20,967 nucleotides of DNA from an uncultured Peptococcaceae bacterium (GCA_913064925.1 CAJYBN010000027.1:1-20967); one strand, 5' to 3'. Positions 1-7,473 are shown, numbered from the stretch's first letter. Made by a program: numbers and translations. The notes: a model not told the origin generated them from the sequence alone.

Positions 1-1
1 C

Positions 2-1033
2 GTGGACCGGCCGAGGGAACTGGACACGCGGCGGCCGGGCGACATGCCGGTTGGGTGCTGCCGCTGCGGCGCCGTGTACGCTTATGACGCCAGCGGCCGC
101 AACCTGGGCTCGGCCTTTATCGAGGCCCTGGTCTTCGCCTGTAACATGGACTGGGACCTGGCCTGGAATTTACTGCCGGAAGAAGATTACCTGGACCAGC
201 TGGTGGAAAACTACGACGACAAAAGTCACCTGGTGGTGCCGGGCGGCTTTTATGAGGGCCGGAGAATAGCCGGAGCCCTTTATTTTGTGAGGCTGCACGA
301 AGACATCAGGGAGGTAACCCACGGGGGAGTACGGCAAAGGCTGGCCCGGGCCAAACCGGCTGCGCTTGAAGCGCAGCCCCGGGAGGCGCCGGAAGTTAAG
401 CTGACCAAAGATCAAGTGGAGAAGCTGGTGCGAGATTACCAAACCGAGCCCCTCTTGGCCGCGGCCGGGCGGGATAAAAGGCTGCTCCGGCACTTGCAGC
501 GCCTTCTTTATACCGGCGACGAACTTCTCCGCCTGCGCGCCGCGGAAATGATCGGCAAGGTGTCCGGCATCGTGGCCCGGCAAAACCCGGATGCGGTGTC
601 CAGGCTGCTGCAGCACCTGTGCACCGCCGTGACGGACAGCGCCGCCTCCAGCTGGGGAGCCGTAGACGCCATCGGGGAGATTATCAGCAACGCGCCCGGC
701 GTCTTCGCGGGGTACATTCCCGCATTGTACCAGTTTCTGGAGGACGACATGCTGCGCCCCAGGGCCCTGCGTGCCTTGGGGCGGGCGGCCCAATCCAGGC
801 CCGACCTCATCCGGCAGGCTGTTTACTTTATCCCCTTCCTTTACGATGAGCAGCCGGAAACGCGGGGTTACGCCGCCTGGCTGCTGGGCAACCTGGGCTC
901 CCGGGAGGCCAAGGAAGGGCTGGCGGGCCTGCGGGAGCAAACGGCCGAAGTGATCACTTACGCCAACGGCAGCATAAAAAGAAAAACCGTGGGCCAGCTG
1001 GCCCGGGAGGCGCTGGAAAAAATATGCAGTTAA
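2..1033 (+). CDS. HEAT-repeat protein, DVU0298-like, probably 5'-truncated by the window edge
   Basis: The frame opens at the window edge with a GTG codon at base 2, so the true start may lie upstream. The N-terminal third (about residues 15-105) has a tight cysteine cluster (VGCCRCG) and an acidic, aromatic stretch (DWDLAWNLLPEEDY). From about residue 130 to the end the protein is helical, with repeated units rich in Leu, Ala and Arg that fit HEAT-like repeats (for example RALRALGRAA and YAAWLLGNLG). This combination recalls a family of unknown function known from sulfate reducers as DVU0298; that match is from memory and unverified. HEAT repeats usually make protein-protein contacts. The stop overlaps the next gene's start by 10 bases, so the two are probably translated together. 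The pair converges on the sulfite reductase cluster, but a functional link is inference. Confidence 0.6.
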   Translation: MDRPRELDTRRPGDMPVGCCRCGAVYAYDASGRNLGSAFIEALVFACNMDWDLAWNLLPEEDYLDQLVENYDDKSHLVVPGGFYEGRRIAGALYFVRLHEDIREVTHGGVRQRLARAKPAALEAQPREAPEVKLTKDQVEKLVRDYQTEPLLAAAGRDKRLLRHLQRLLYTGDELLRLRAAEMIGKVSGIVARQNPDAVSRLLQHLCTAVTDSAASSWGAVDAIGEIISNAPGVFAGYIPALYQFLEDDMLRPRALRALGRAAQSRPDLIRQAVYFIPFLYDEQPETRGYAAWLLGNLGSREAKEGLAGLREQTAEVITYANGSIKRKTVGQLAREALEKICS

Positions 1034-2169
1034 AACCGCCGGTACGCTACCTGTTCTCTTCCCCGCAGGGGGATATTGAGGAGTTACCCCTGCAGGAACC
1101 CTTAAAGCCCGCTGGGGACCACCCCGCCATCACCCTGGGAGAATATTTTGCCGCCATGAAAGATTTCCTGCTTACCAACCGGGAAGCGGTGGAAACCGCC
1201 ATCGGTGCAATATTGCCCCGTCCCCGGGCCCTGGCGGACGCCGGGCAAATTTTGCTGCGCAGCGAAAAACTCGGCGCCCTTTACCACGTGGCCAGCGCCG
1301 AGTTTATATTTGCTGACGCCCGGCCCAAGCTGGCCGTCATCACCGCCGTTTCCGCAGTGGGCCGCGCGTGGATGCAGCGCGAGTTCGCCACCCTGCGCCG
1401 CCTGCACGAAGCCTTCGGCCTGCCCTACCTGCCTCGGGTTTATTGCCTTAACGAAATGGTGCGCCGGGCGCCGGGCGGACATAGCGTTACCGTGACCATG
1501 TTTCTGGCCGAGTGGCTGGAGGACTACCACGAGTGGCACCTCTCCGACGGCCCCCACGGCCGGGGGCTCGTCATTTGGGACACGAAAAAAGGCTACCGCG
1601 CGGCCACCCCGGCAGAAAGCCGGGCCATATACCGGCAGGCAGCCAAAATACTCGCCCTTTATTACGACGCCGGAGATTACAGCCAGATATACCCGTGGCA
1701 CCACGCGGCGGGGGATTTCGTAGTCAAGACCACCGGGGGAGCGGTGGACGTCAAGCTGACTACGGCCCGCAGCTACGAACCGCTGATGGTTTTTACCGCG
1801 GGGGACGCCTTAAATCCCCTGGTGGCGCTCATTTACTTTTTCCTTAACCTCACCCTGCAAATGCGCCTGGATAAGCTGGACGGCGTCGGGGAGACGGCCT
1901 GGGCCGGCGCGCCCTGCCTGCAGGCCACCGTAGAAGGCTTTTTCGAGGCCATGCAATGCCAGGAAAGGGAAGGACGCTTGGCGCCGGGCCAGGCCGGCGA
2001 CCTGCTGGCGCTGTGCCAATCTTTCAGCCGGCAGGAACTGCAAACCCTGTTCGAGCCGCTGCTGGACCTGCACCGCCAGCGCGACCCGGGCGATTTGGCG
2101 GTAATAGAGGCCAACTTGCGCGAGCACATAGGGGAGTTACACGCTGCTATGCGGAACTTCCGGTTATGA
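1024..2169 (+). CDS. Conserved-looking protein of unknown function, possibly kinase-like fold
   Basis: The ATG at 1024 lies inside the end of the HEAT-repeat gene, so translational coupling is likely. I do not recognise the family with confidence. The 381-residue protein has no signal peptide and no clear membrane span. Its order of motifs resembles a protein-kinase or aminoglycoside-phosphotransferase-like fold: a beta-rich stretch around residues 75-110, a conserved-looking Arg-Glu (RE, about 119-120) in a helix, a hinge-like segment (FLAEWLEDYHEW, about 150-161), then YPWHHAAGDF (about 203-212) where a catalytic loop would sit and VDVK (about 221-224) after it. Canonical kinase residues (HxD...N, DFG) are not clearly present, so this could be a pseudokinase or an unrelated fold. 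The 3' end overlaps the oppositely oriented YkgJ-type gene by 23 bases. Confidence 0.6.
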   Translation: MQLKPPVRYLFSSPQGDIEELPLQEPLKPAGDHPAITLGEYFAAMKDFLLTNREAVETAIGAILPRPRALADAGQILLRSEKLGALYHVASAEFIFADARPKLAVITAVSAVGRAWMQREFATLRRLHEAFGLPYLPRVYCLNEMVRRAPGGHSVTVTMFLAEWLEDYHEWHLSDGPHGRGLVIWDTKKGYRAATPAESRAIYRQAAKILALYYDAGDYSQIYPWHHAAGDFVVKTTGGAVDVKLTTARSYEPLMVFTAGDALNPLVALIYFFLNLTLQMRLDKLDGVGETAWAGAPCLQATVEGFFEAMQCQEREGRLAPGQAGDLLALCQSFSRQELQTLFEPLLDLHRQRDPGDLAVIEANLREHIGELHAAMRNFRL

Positions 2170-2794
2170 GTTCCTGCACGTCCGTACTAATGGACTTGGC
2201 CACGGAAAACAGCAGGGAAGCCCTTTCCCCGTCGCCGCAGCCGGCCTTTTCCAGCAGGATACCGGACAACCGGTAAAGTTCCTTATATACCGCGTCAAGG
2301 TTAAAGGCTGGGTAAGACTGGCCTTTTTTAAATCCCGATTTCCAGCAGACGTGCAGCCTGCCGCCGCTCACCGTGGGAATCCCATACGCCCGGCAGGTTA
2401 TCGGCCGGTAAGGATACAACAAGCATTCTGAGCCATCGGTCAAAAGCGGGCACCTGACCCTCTCCCTGCCCATGGCCTCGGCCAGCGTCCGGGGGTCGTC
2501 GCCGTAATGCCGCAGCCGCTGTTCCAGCCGCTGTTCCATGCGCCGCAGCTCTTTATCCGCCTTGTCCGCCCTGGCCAGGGCTTCCTGCCTGTCCTCCGCC
2601 GGGAGCTTTTCAAACTGCTGCTTCAAGTACGCCGCCTCCACCAAGAAAAGGCCGAATACAGCGTGGCAGCAGTCCGCGCACTGCGGCCGGCAATTGATGC
2701 TGGAACCGTAGTCCCTGGCCATTTCCCGAAAAACAACGTCCGCCTTGGCCACCAGCCCTTCGTATTCCCGAAAAATATCAGCAAACACGGTCAT
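2147..2794 (-). CDS. YkgJ-family cysteine-cluster protein
   Basis: The family is annotated as a putative zinc- or iron-chelating cysteine cluster protein; its precise function is unknown. The signature is visible: C35-x3-C39-x2-C42-C43 near the N-terminus, then RCPLL (about 115), a Cys in the SECLLYP segment, and TCRAYGIP with a later HVCW. This is the usual YkgJ spacing, and 215 residues is normal. The ATG overlaps the TPR gene's stop (ATGA), showing a coupled two-gene unit. It is the last gene of the dsrA-B-D-TPR-YkgJ string. An iron-sulfur or metal-handling role near sulfite reductase is attractive but is inference only. Its 3' end overlaps the convergent plus-strand gene by 23 bases, leaving no room for a separate terminator. 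Confidence 0.8.
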   Translation of the reverse strand: MTVFADIFREYEGLVAKADVVFREMARDYGSSINCRPQCADCCHAVFGLFLVEAAYLKQQFEKLPAEDRQEALARADKADKELRRMEQRLEQRLRHYGDDPRTLAEAMGRERVRCPLLTDGSECLLYPYRPITCRAYGIPTVSGGRLHVCWKSGFKKGQSYPAFNLDAVYKELYRLSGILLEKAGCGDGERASLLFSVAKSISTDVQELITGSSA

Positions 2795-3417
2795 TTTTGG
2801 CGATGAGGCTCCAATTCCTTGAGAAACTGGGGGTGCACCTCGAAGCCCAGCTCGACAGCTTTATCCACGTGCTTGATGGCCATTGCGTAATTGCCTTTCA
2901 GGAAGTAGGCGTAAGCAAGGTTATTATGTCCCAGGGCGAAACCAGGCGCGAAATCAACCAGCTTGTTACCCGTTTCGATGGCCTTGTCCAGTTCGCCCTT
3001 CTGCAGGTAGGCGTTGATCAAGTTGCTCCAGGCCTGGGCGATATCGGGGTTCAGCTCGATAGCCTTTTCCAGCACCTCGATGGCTTCGTCGGTCCTGGCC
3101 AGCTGCAGGTAGGCGAACCCCAGGTTGGCATAACCGCGGGCGTAGCGCGGCTCAATTTCCACTGCTTTCTTGTTGTAATGAATGACCTTTTCCAGGTCGC
3201 CCCGCTTGTAATAAATATAGCCTAGGTTGACGCAAGCTTCGAACATGCGGCCGCTGTTGGCGATAGCTTCCGTGAAACAGTCTATGGCCTCGTCGAATTT
3301 ACCCTGCTGCATTAGGGCGACGCCCAGGTTGTACATGGCGTTGGCGCATTCGGGGTTTTCCTTTAAGATCCTTATTTGTTCTGCTATGAACGCTTCCGAG
3401 CTTGGCGGTGTTTTCAT
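2791..3417 (-). CDS. Tetratricopeptide repeat protein downstream of dsrD
   Basis: The 208-residue protein is almost entirely TPR units: about five 34-residue repeats with the usual Gly/Ala/Tyr/Pro pattern (AMYNLGVALMQQG, ACVNLGYIYYKRG, GYANLGFAYLQLA, AWSNLINAYLQKG, GHNNLAYAYFLKG), each followed by an EAIE- or KAI-type second helix. There is no signal peptide or membrane segment, so it is probably a cytoplasmic protein-binding scaffold. Its partner is unknown. It lies between dsrD and the ykgJ-like gene. A hairpin with a T-rich tail separates it from dsrD (3454-3486), so it may receive only readthrough from the dsr promoter. It overlaps the ykgJ-like start by four bases. Confidence 0.85.
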   Translation of the reverse strand: MKTPPSSEAFIAEQIRILKENPECANAMYNLGVALMQQGKFDEAIDCFTEAIANSGRMFEACVNLGYIYYKRGDLEKVIHYNKKAVEIEPRYARGYANLGFAYLQLARTDEAIEVLEKAIELNPDIAQAWSNLINAYLQKGELDKAIETGNKLVDFAPGFALGHNNLAYAYFLKGNYAMAIKHVDKAVELGFEVHPQFLKELEPHRQK

Positions 3418-3453
3418 GTTACCTACCTTTCCCTGTAGAGTAATAAGATAAAG

Positions 3454-3486
3454 AGAGGTCGCTACCCAACACGGGTAGCAACCTCT
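3454..3486 (-). terminator. Hairpin terminator or attenuator after dsrD
   Basis: Arms 3454-3459 with 3481-3486 and 3461-3467 with 3473-3479 form a 13-bp stem with one mismatch and a five-base loop. On the minus strand the stem is followed by a T-rich tract (CTTTATCTTATT). It sits 15 bases past the dsrD stop and about 36 bases before the TPR start, so it would end most dsrABD transcripts and let a fraction continue. Confidence 0.75.
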
Positions 3487-3501
3487 GCCGTAAACGCAAA
3501 C

Positions 3502-3735
3502 CTAGGACGGATCCTCCGTTATACCCCTGCCCTTTAAGCCGTACATGGTGCTGCTGCCGGTGGAGAAATAAATCAGCGTTCCCTCGTTGATCAGCGCCGT
3601 GCAGGCCTTTTTGATTTCCCTCGCCTTGGCGTCGGGAATTTTTTTCTGTACGGCTTTTTCAATGTCTTTAAAGTAAAATTTGGTTTTCTTGCTGCTTTCA
3701 GCAAACTCAACAATGGCTTTTTTAATTTCTTCCAT
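3502..3735 (-). CDS. dsrD: DsrD, dissimilatory sulfite reductase-associated protein
   Basis: DsrD is a small winged-helix protein found with dsrAB in sulfate and sulfite reducers. It has been described as an allosteric activator of DsrAB and does not itself carry catalytic cofactors. The 77-residue length and the sequence (EEIKKAIVEFAES, FYFKDIEKAVQKK, REIKKACTALINEG, YFSTGSSTMYGLKG) match the family throughout. The ATG has a clear Shine-Dalgarno site (AAAGGAGA) 8 bases upstream. It lies 30 bases after dsrB, completing a dsrABD unit. Its presence argues for reductive rather than oxidative sulfur metabolism, since sulfur oxidisers with reverse Dsr generally lack dsrD. Confidence 0.93.
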   Translation of the reverse strand: MEEIKKAIVEFAESSKKTKFYFKDIEKAVQKKIPDAKAREIKKACTALINEGTLIYFSTGSSTMYGLKGRGITEDPS

Positions 3736-3765
3736 AATTTAACATCTCCTTTATTCTAGGTAACC

Positions 3766-4953
3766 CTAGTCAATCCCTCCTGCCGCCTTGGAGACTTCCC
3801 AGGCCTTATCTGTGAACTTGAACTGGGTGCTGGTGCGCCAGGTGTCGTACGCCAGGCGGTAGTCGTCAATTAAGTGCTCGGTGAAAGGCAAATCGCATTT
3901 CTCGAAGAATTTCTCCCAGCCGATGCGCTCGGCCCAGTCGCCCAACCGCTCGTACTTGTTGGCGTTGGCCGCGTAGGCTTCCAGGATCTTCTTGACGGCT
4001 TGCACCACTTCGGGGAACCTGGGGAAGTTGTTTGGCAGCCAGGGCACAACCACCTTGGAGAATTTAGGCTCGCTGATGCGGTTGGAGATCTTACCGCCGG
4101 CCAGGATGGTCACGCCGTCGCCTTCCTTGTCCGCTAGCGGCAGGGCCTGGCACATGGTGTAGCAGTTACCGCAGAACATGCAGCGCTCCTGTTTAATCTT
4201 CACCGTCTTCTTGCCGTCCGGCGTCTTGTCGGGCGAAATGGCGCCCACCGGGCAGGCGGCAATAGCCAACGGAATTTCGCAGACCTGGCTGATGATGTCA
4301 TGGTCAATGATGGGAGGCTTGCGGTGGTAGCCCAGCAGGGCAATATCCGAGCAGTGCACCGCGCCGCACATGTTCAGGCAGCAAGCCATAGACACCCGAA
4401 CCTTAGCGGGCAGGGTCATGCCCCTGAAGTAATCGAACAATTCGTCCGCCACGGCCTTCACCATGGACGAAGCGTCCGTGGCCGGGGTATGGCAGTGAAT
4501 GTAACCCTGGGTGTGCACGATGTTGCTGACACCGGCACCCGTACCGCCGATGGGGAACTTGTAGCTGCCGGAAACGAACTTGCGGCTGGCCAGGTCCTTT
4601 TTCAGGGCCTCCAGTTTTTCTTCACTTTCCACCATGAACTCGATGTTGTTGCGGGTGGTGAAACGCACGTACCCGTCGCAGTACTTGTCGGCAATGTCGC
4701 AAATTTCGCGGACATGCTCGACGGTCATGAAGCGGGCCGCACCACAGCGGACGGTATATACCTTCTCGCCGGATTCCGATACGTGAACCATAACGCCCGG
4801 TTCCAGGATATCATGGTAAGCCCATTTCCCATAGTTTCTCTGGATAACGGGCGGGAAATACTGCCAGAAGTGCCGCGGCCCCAGGTCCGTAATCCTGTCC
4901 TTCTGTGGATTTTGTGGATCGTATTTGCCCAGTCTTTCCTGTGATAATGCCAT
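3766..4953 (-). CDS. dsrB: Dissimilatory sulfite reductase beta subunit
   Basis: DsrB forms the alpha2-beta2 cytoplasmic enzyme with DsrA that reduces sulfite with electrons from menaquinol or other donors via DsrC. Sirohaem/[4Fe-4S] ligands are visible at C154, C191, C192 and C196 (SMACCLNMC), a constant +3 shift from my recollection of the Desulfovibrio vulgaris numbering. The inserted ferredoxin domain has CPVGAI at 234 and C258-x2-C261-x2-C264 with C268 (CMFCGNCYTMC). The 395 residues are close to the usual size. The ATG start, 12 bases after the dsrA stop, is preceded by an AGGGGG Shine-Dalgarno element. No key residue is missing. No dsrC is present in this window. Confidence 0.97.
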   Translation of the reverse strand: MALSQERLGKYDPQNPQKDRITDLGPRHFWQYFPPVIQRNYGKWAYHDILEPGVMVHVSESGEKVYTVRCGAARFMTVEHVREICDIADKYCDGYVRFTTRNNIEFMVESEEKLEALKKDLASRKFVSGSYKFPIGGTGAGVSNIVHTQGYIHCHTPATDASSMVKAVADELFDYFRGMTLPAKVRVSMACCLNMCGAVHCSDIALLGYHRKPPIIDHDIISQVCEIPLAIAACPVGAISPDKTPDGKKTVKIKQERCMFCGNCYTMCQALPLADKEGDGVTILAGGKISNRISEPKFSKVVVPWLPNNFPRFPEVVQAVKKILEAYAANANKYERLGDWAERIGWEKFFEKCDLPFTEHLIDDYRLAYDTWRTSTQFKFTDKAWEVSKAAGGID

Positions 4954-4965
4954 AATACAAACCCC

Positions 4966-6384
4966 CTATCTCTTATGTCTGGCCCGGTAATCTTTGATAT
5001 CCCTGTCCCATCCGCCAGGCACATCTTCCTCTTTCCAGAAGATGTACGGGTTCTCACGGGGTATCTTAACCATTTGCGGGGCAGGCGGAAGTCCGACCAC
5101 TTCGAGGAACTTCGGCAGGCCGAAGCGCTGGATCAGCTCGCCCAGGCGCTCGCGGTTCTTGCCTTCTTCCATCCACCATTCCCAAACCTTCTCGATAAAC
5201 TCCTTAATGTTATCGTAAGGCGGTTCGGCTTTCATAAAGGGAACAATCATAGTGGACATCTGGGCGCCTTCCAGGATGGGCGCCTTGGCTCCGCACAGGA
5301 TGGTTACGCCTGTATCTTTCCCCGGCTTTAACGCCCTGGGCATTACGTTAATGCAGTGCATGCAGCGGACGCATTCCTGGTTGTTGATTTTCAGCTCGCC
5401 GTTGTCCAGCTCCATACACTGCGCGGGACAAAGGTCGATAACCTCTTTTTGAATATCAAACTTACCCCAATCTCTCCCCTTGTGCGCGCCGGCATTGGGC
5501 TCTATCTCGCCTGCCATATAGGCCTTGACCGCCTCCTGGTCAATGCGAATCTCGTCCCGCCAGGTGCCGATAAAGGACATGTCGGCACGGGCGATGGAGG
5601 CCACGCAGCCGTTGGGGCAGCCGTCAATCTTGAACTTGAACTTGTAAGGAAACGCCGGGCGGTGCAGCTCGTCCTGGTAGTAGGTGGTCAGCTCGTAGCA
5701 CAGGTCCTGGGTATCAATGCAGGCAAATTCACAACGGGCCTTACCGATGCAGCAGGAAGGCGTGCGCAGGTTGGAGCCGGATCCACCCAAGTCCTGTTGC
5801 AGTTCATGGGTCAGCTCGTAGAAAATCGGTTCCAGCTGCTCGGTGGTGGTACCCAGCAAGATGATGTCCCCGGTGGAACCGTGCATGTTCAGCAGGCCGC
5901 TGCCCCGGTATTCCCACAGGTCGCACAGAGAACGAAGGAAATCGGTATTGTAAAACTTGCTGGCCGGTTGGTTGACACGCAGGGTATGGAAGGCTGTAAT
6001 GGAAGGAAACTTTTCCGGCACATCGGAATATCTCCCGATGACGCCCCCGCCGTAACCGAACACGCCGACGATACCGCCGTGCTTCCAGTGTGTTTCACCA
6101 TCATCGAAGGACAGCTGCAGCTGCCCGAGCATGTCCTCCACTACGTCTCTATCAATGAGCATCCTGTCATCGGCCAGCTTCCTTCTGCGCAGGGCCTCCC
6201 GCTTGGCATCGGCCACAAAGCTGGGCCACGGTCCCTTCTCCAGTTCTTCCACGTCGGGAATATCGTGCTTGATTTTGAATTGTTTAAGTTCTTCTTCCGT
6301 GTAGTTATTTAGTTCTTCGTCGCTGTAAATACGTAACTCTTGATACTTTATTTCCTTTTGTGGTTCCTTGGGTTCAAAAGCCAA
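4966..6384 (-). CDS. dsrA: Dissimilatory sulfite reductase alpha subunit (TTG start)
   Basis: DsrA is the partner of DsrB in sulfite reduction. Using the frame opened at 6408 for numbering, C220-x5-C226 and C264-x3-C268 (GCPNGC) are the sirohaem-[4Fe-4S] ligands, and C327, C346, C349 and C352 (ECVRCMHC) are the ferredoxin-domain ligands, all at a constant offset from the Desulfovibrio enzyme as I recall it. HWKHGGIVGVFGYGGG and GSGSNLRTP are family hallmarks. I place the start at the TTG at 6384 (472 residues) because AAAGGAGG at 6393-6400 lies 8 bases upstream of it and inside the longer frame, whereas the ATG at 6408 has no ribosome-binding site. The N-terminus is about 35 residues longer than in Desulfovibrio, which is typical of Firmicutes DsrA. 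A structured leader precedes the gene. Confidence 0.96.
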   Translation of the reverse strand: MAFEPKEPQKEIKYQELRIYSDEELNNYTEEELKQFKIKHDIPDVEELEKGPWPSFVADAKREALRRRKLADDRMLIDRDVVEDMLGQLQLSFDDGETHWKHGGIVGVFGYGGGVIGRYSDVPEKFPSITAFHTLRVNQPASKFYNTDFLRSLCDLWEYRGSGLLNMHGSTGDIILLGTTTEQLEPIFYELTHELQQDLGGSGSNLRTPSCCIGKARCEFACIDTQDLCYELTTYYQDELHRPAFPYKFKFKIDGCPNGCVASIARADMSFIGTWRDEIRIDQEAVKAYMAGEIEPNAGAHKGRDWGKFDIQKEVIDLCPAQCMELDNGELKINNQECVRCMHCINVMPRALKPGKDTGVTILCGAKAPILEGAQMSTMIVPFMKAEPPYDNIKEFIEKVWEWWMEEGKNRERLGELIQRFGLPKFLEVVGLPPAPQMVKIPRENPYIFWKEEDVPGGWDRDIKDYRARHKR

Positions 6385-6386
6385 CT

Positions 6387-6431
6387 TCAATACCTCCTTT
6401 GTTGACATGGGTTAAGCAACCAAAGGCTCAT
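6387..6431 (-). CDS. Possible 14-codon leader peptide upstream of dsrA
   Basis: An ATG at 6431 opens a 14-codon frame (MSLWLLNPCQQRRY) ending in TGA two bases before the dsrA TTG. Its last codons cover the dsrA Shine-Dalgarno sequence, so a ribosome translating it would either cover or reopen the dsrA initiation site. Its own Shine-Dalgarno is weak (AAAGG about 11 bases upstream). There is no direct evidence that it is translated. Confidence 0.25.
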   Translation of the reverse strand: MSLWLLNPCQQRRY

Positions 6432-6480
6432 TGGCGATCAGCCTTTATCAGCTTGACTCTAGCCTTTAACCCACCTCCTT
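6409..6480 (-). promoter_or_regulatory. Structured 5' leader of dsrA with alternative hairpins
   Basis: On the transcript strand AAAGGCT occurs twice (6461-6467 and 6440-6446), and a single complementary AGCCTTT lies at 6422-6428, so two hairpins compete for one arm. The outer one is extended by GGGTTA (near 6472) pairing with TAACCC (6409-6415), with a bulge. An unused AAGGAGG sits at 6474-6480. The arrangement would suit attenuation or control of translation, but no ligand or known RNA family is recognised. Confidence 0.4.
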
Positions 6481-6944
6481 CCAAATATTAACTACAAATC
6501 CTGGTGCACAAATCGCCGCCGGATATGCCGGCCTGATTACAAAAATGCGAAAAGACACCCCCACCAACGTTCCATAAAAACATTGCGGGCTAGAAAAATT
6601 AAGCACTAACGCCTGTGGGGCATTCTTATACTAGCTATTCGTTACAACTTTCATTTTTCCTTCCTGGCTATGTCACTTTTTTAGAACATGGCGAAAAATA
6701 AGTATGCTTGCAGATTAACTGACCAGCGGCAGATTGTTTACAAAGGACGCTTCCGTTACCTTCGCTCAGTCCAAACTACGCGCCGACAATGAAGATTGCT
6801 CCGGGCGGCTTCGCGGGCCTGATTACCGTCAAGTTCCCCTCGTCACAAAGGCGGGTGCAGTCATTTGGTACCCCGGATAAACTATTCGTTACATATTTCT
6901 CAATCCCTCCCGGTGGGTTTTCCCACCGCAAAAACGCCGGCGCC
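6481..6944. other. Intergenic region between rlmH and the dsr leader
   Basis: No credible gene is seen on either strand. The region contains copy A of the dispersed repeat (6736-6784), a short perfect hairpin at 6911-6928 (CGGTGGG, loop TTTT, CCCACCG), and two separated direct repeats, CTATTCGTTACA (6635-6646 and 6882-6893) and GCCTGATTAC (6531-6540 and 6817-6826). The dsr promoter probably lies here; a weak candidate -10 on the minus strand is TATAAG at about 6625-6630, with no convincing -35. Confidence 0.5.
6736..6784 (+). repeat. Dispersed repeat, copy A
   Basis: This copy shares a core of about 46 bases with copies at 17055 and 20741. The common blocks are a TGTTTACA-like start, AAGGACGCTTCC, GTTACCTTCGCT and CCAAACT. 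It lies in the rlmH-dsr intergenic region and is not part of any gene. Confidence 0.7.
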
Positions 6945-6960
6945 TTACCGGTGGTAAGGC
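6942..6960 (-). terminator. Hairpin over the rlmH stop codon, possible terminator
   Basis: GCCTTACC (6942-6949) and GGTAAGGC (6953-6960) form an 8-bp stem with a three-base loop that includes the rlmH stop codon. A TTTTT run follows on the minus strand, but after an 8-base GC-rich gap, so it is not a textbook terminator. Confidence 0.4.
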
Positions 6961-7424
6961 TCGCCGCGTACTATTTTAAAAGCCCGGTAGATCTGCTCCA
7001 GCAAAATCACCCGCATCAGCTGGTGCGGAAAGGTTAAGCGCGAAAAAGAAAGGCGCCAGTCCGCCCGCCGGAGGGCCTCTCCCGGCAGTCCCAGGGTGCC
7101 GCCGATCAGGAAAGTAACGTCGCTTTGCCCCGCCAGGGCCATCCTTTCCAGGCGAGACGCCAGTTCCTCCGAAGAAACCTGCTCGCCCCGCGCGTCCAGG
7201 GCCACCAGGTAAGAGCCCGGCCGCAGGCAGCGGGCCAACCTCAGCCACTCCCGGGCTTTGACTTTTTCCTCTTCCGCCGGGCCGAGTCCCGGCGCAAATC
7301 CCTCGTCCGGGACCTCGCAAACCTCCAGGCGGCAGTACGGCGCCAAGCGTTTGATGTATTCCGCTGCGGCCTGCCGCCAGTATTTCTCTTTTAACTTGCC
7401 CACCGCGGCCACGGTAATGCGCAA
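6945..7424 (-). CDS. rlmH: 23S rRNA (pseudouridine-1915-N3)-methyltransferase RlmH
   Basis: RlmH methylates N3 of pseudouridine 1915 in helix 69 of 23S rRNA on assembled ribosomes, using S-adenosylmethionine, and acts as a SPOUT-fold homodimer. The 159-residue length and colinear motifs fit the family: N-terminal MRITVAAVGKLKEKYW, YLVALDARGEQ, the SAM loop FLIGGTLGLP (about 105-114), then LSFSRLTFPHQLMR and the C-terminal YRAFKIVRGEPYHR. The start is a TTG at 7424 with a GGGGGA element upstream. It lies 49 bases after murA on the same strand and may be the last gene of that transcription unit. Confidence 0.96.
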   Translation of the reverse strand: MRITVAAVGKLKEKYWRQAAAEYIKRLAPYCRLEVCEVPDEGFAPGLGPAEEEKVKAREWLRLARCLRPGSYLVALDARGEQVSSEELASRLERMALAGQSDVTFLIGGTLGLPGEALRRADWRLSFSRLTFPHQLMRVILLEQIYRAFKIVRGEPYHR

Positions 7425-7473
7425 GGCTCGTCCCCCGTTTCGCCCCGCTCAAGTGCAGCACCCGGTCGTGCCG

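Noticed and set aside
4300..4944. Plus-strand ORF of 214 residues antisense to dsrB
   Set aside because: Rich in His, Val and Gly without domain pattern; a complementary-strand shadow of dsrB.
5356..6312. Long plus-strand ORF (318 residues) antisense to dsrA
   Set aside because: It is a shadow of dsrA codons; composition is unnatural, no ribosome site is evident, and dsrA is certain in this interval.
6789..7037. Plus-strand ORF of 82 residues in the rlmH-dsr gap
   Set aside because: The second half is antisense to rlmH, the start lacks a ribosome site, and no family pattern is seen.
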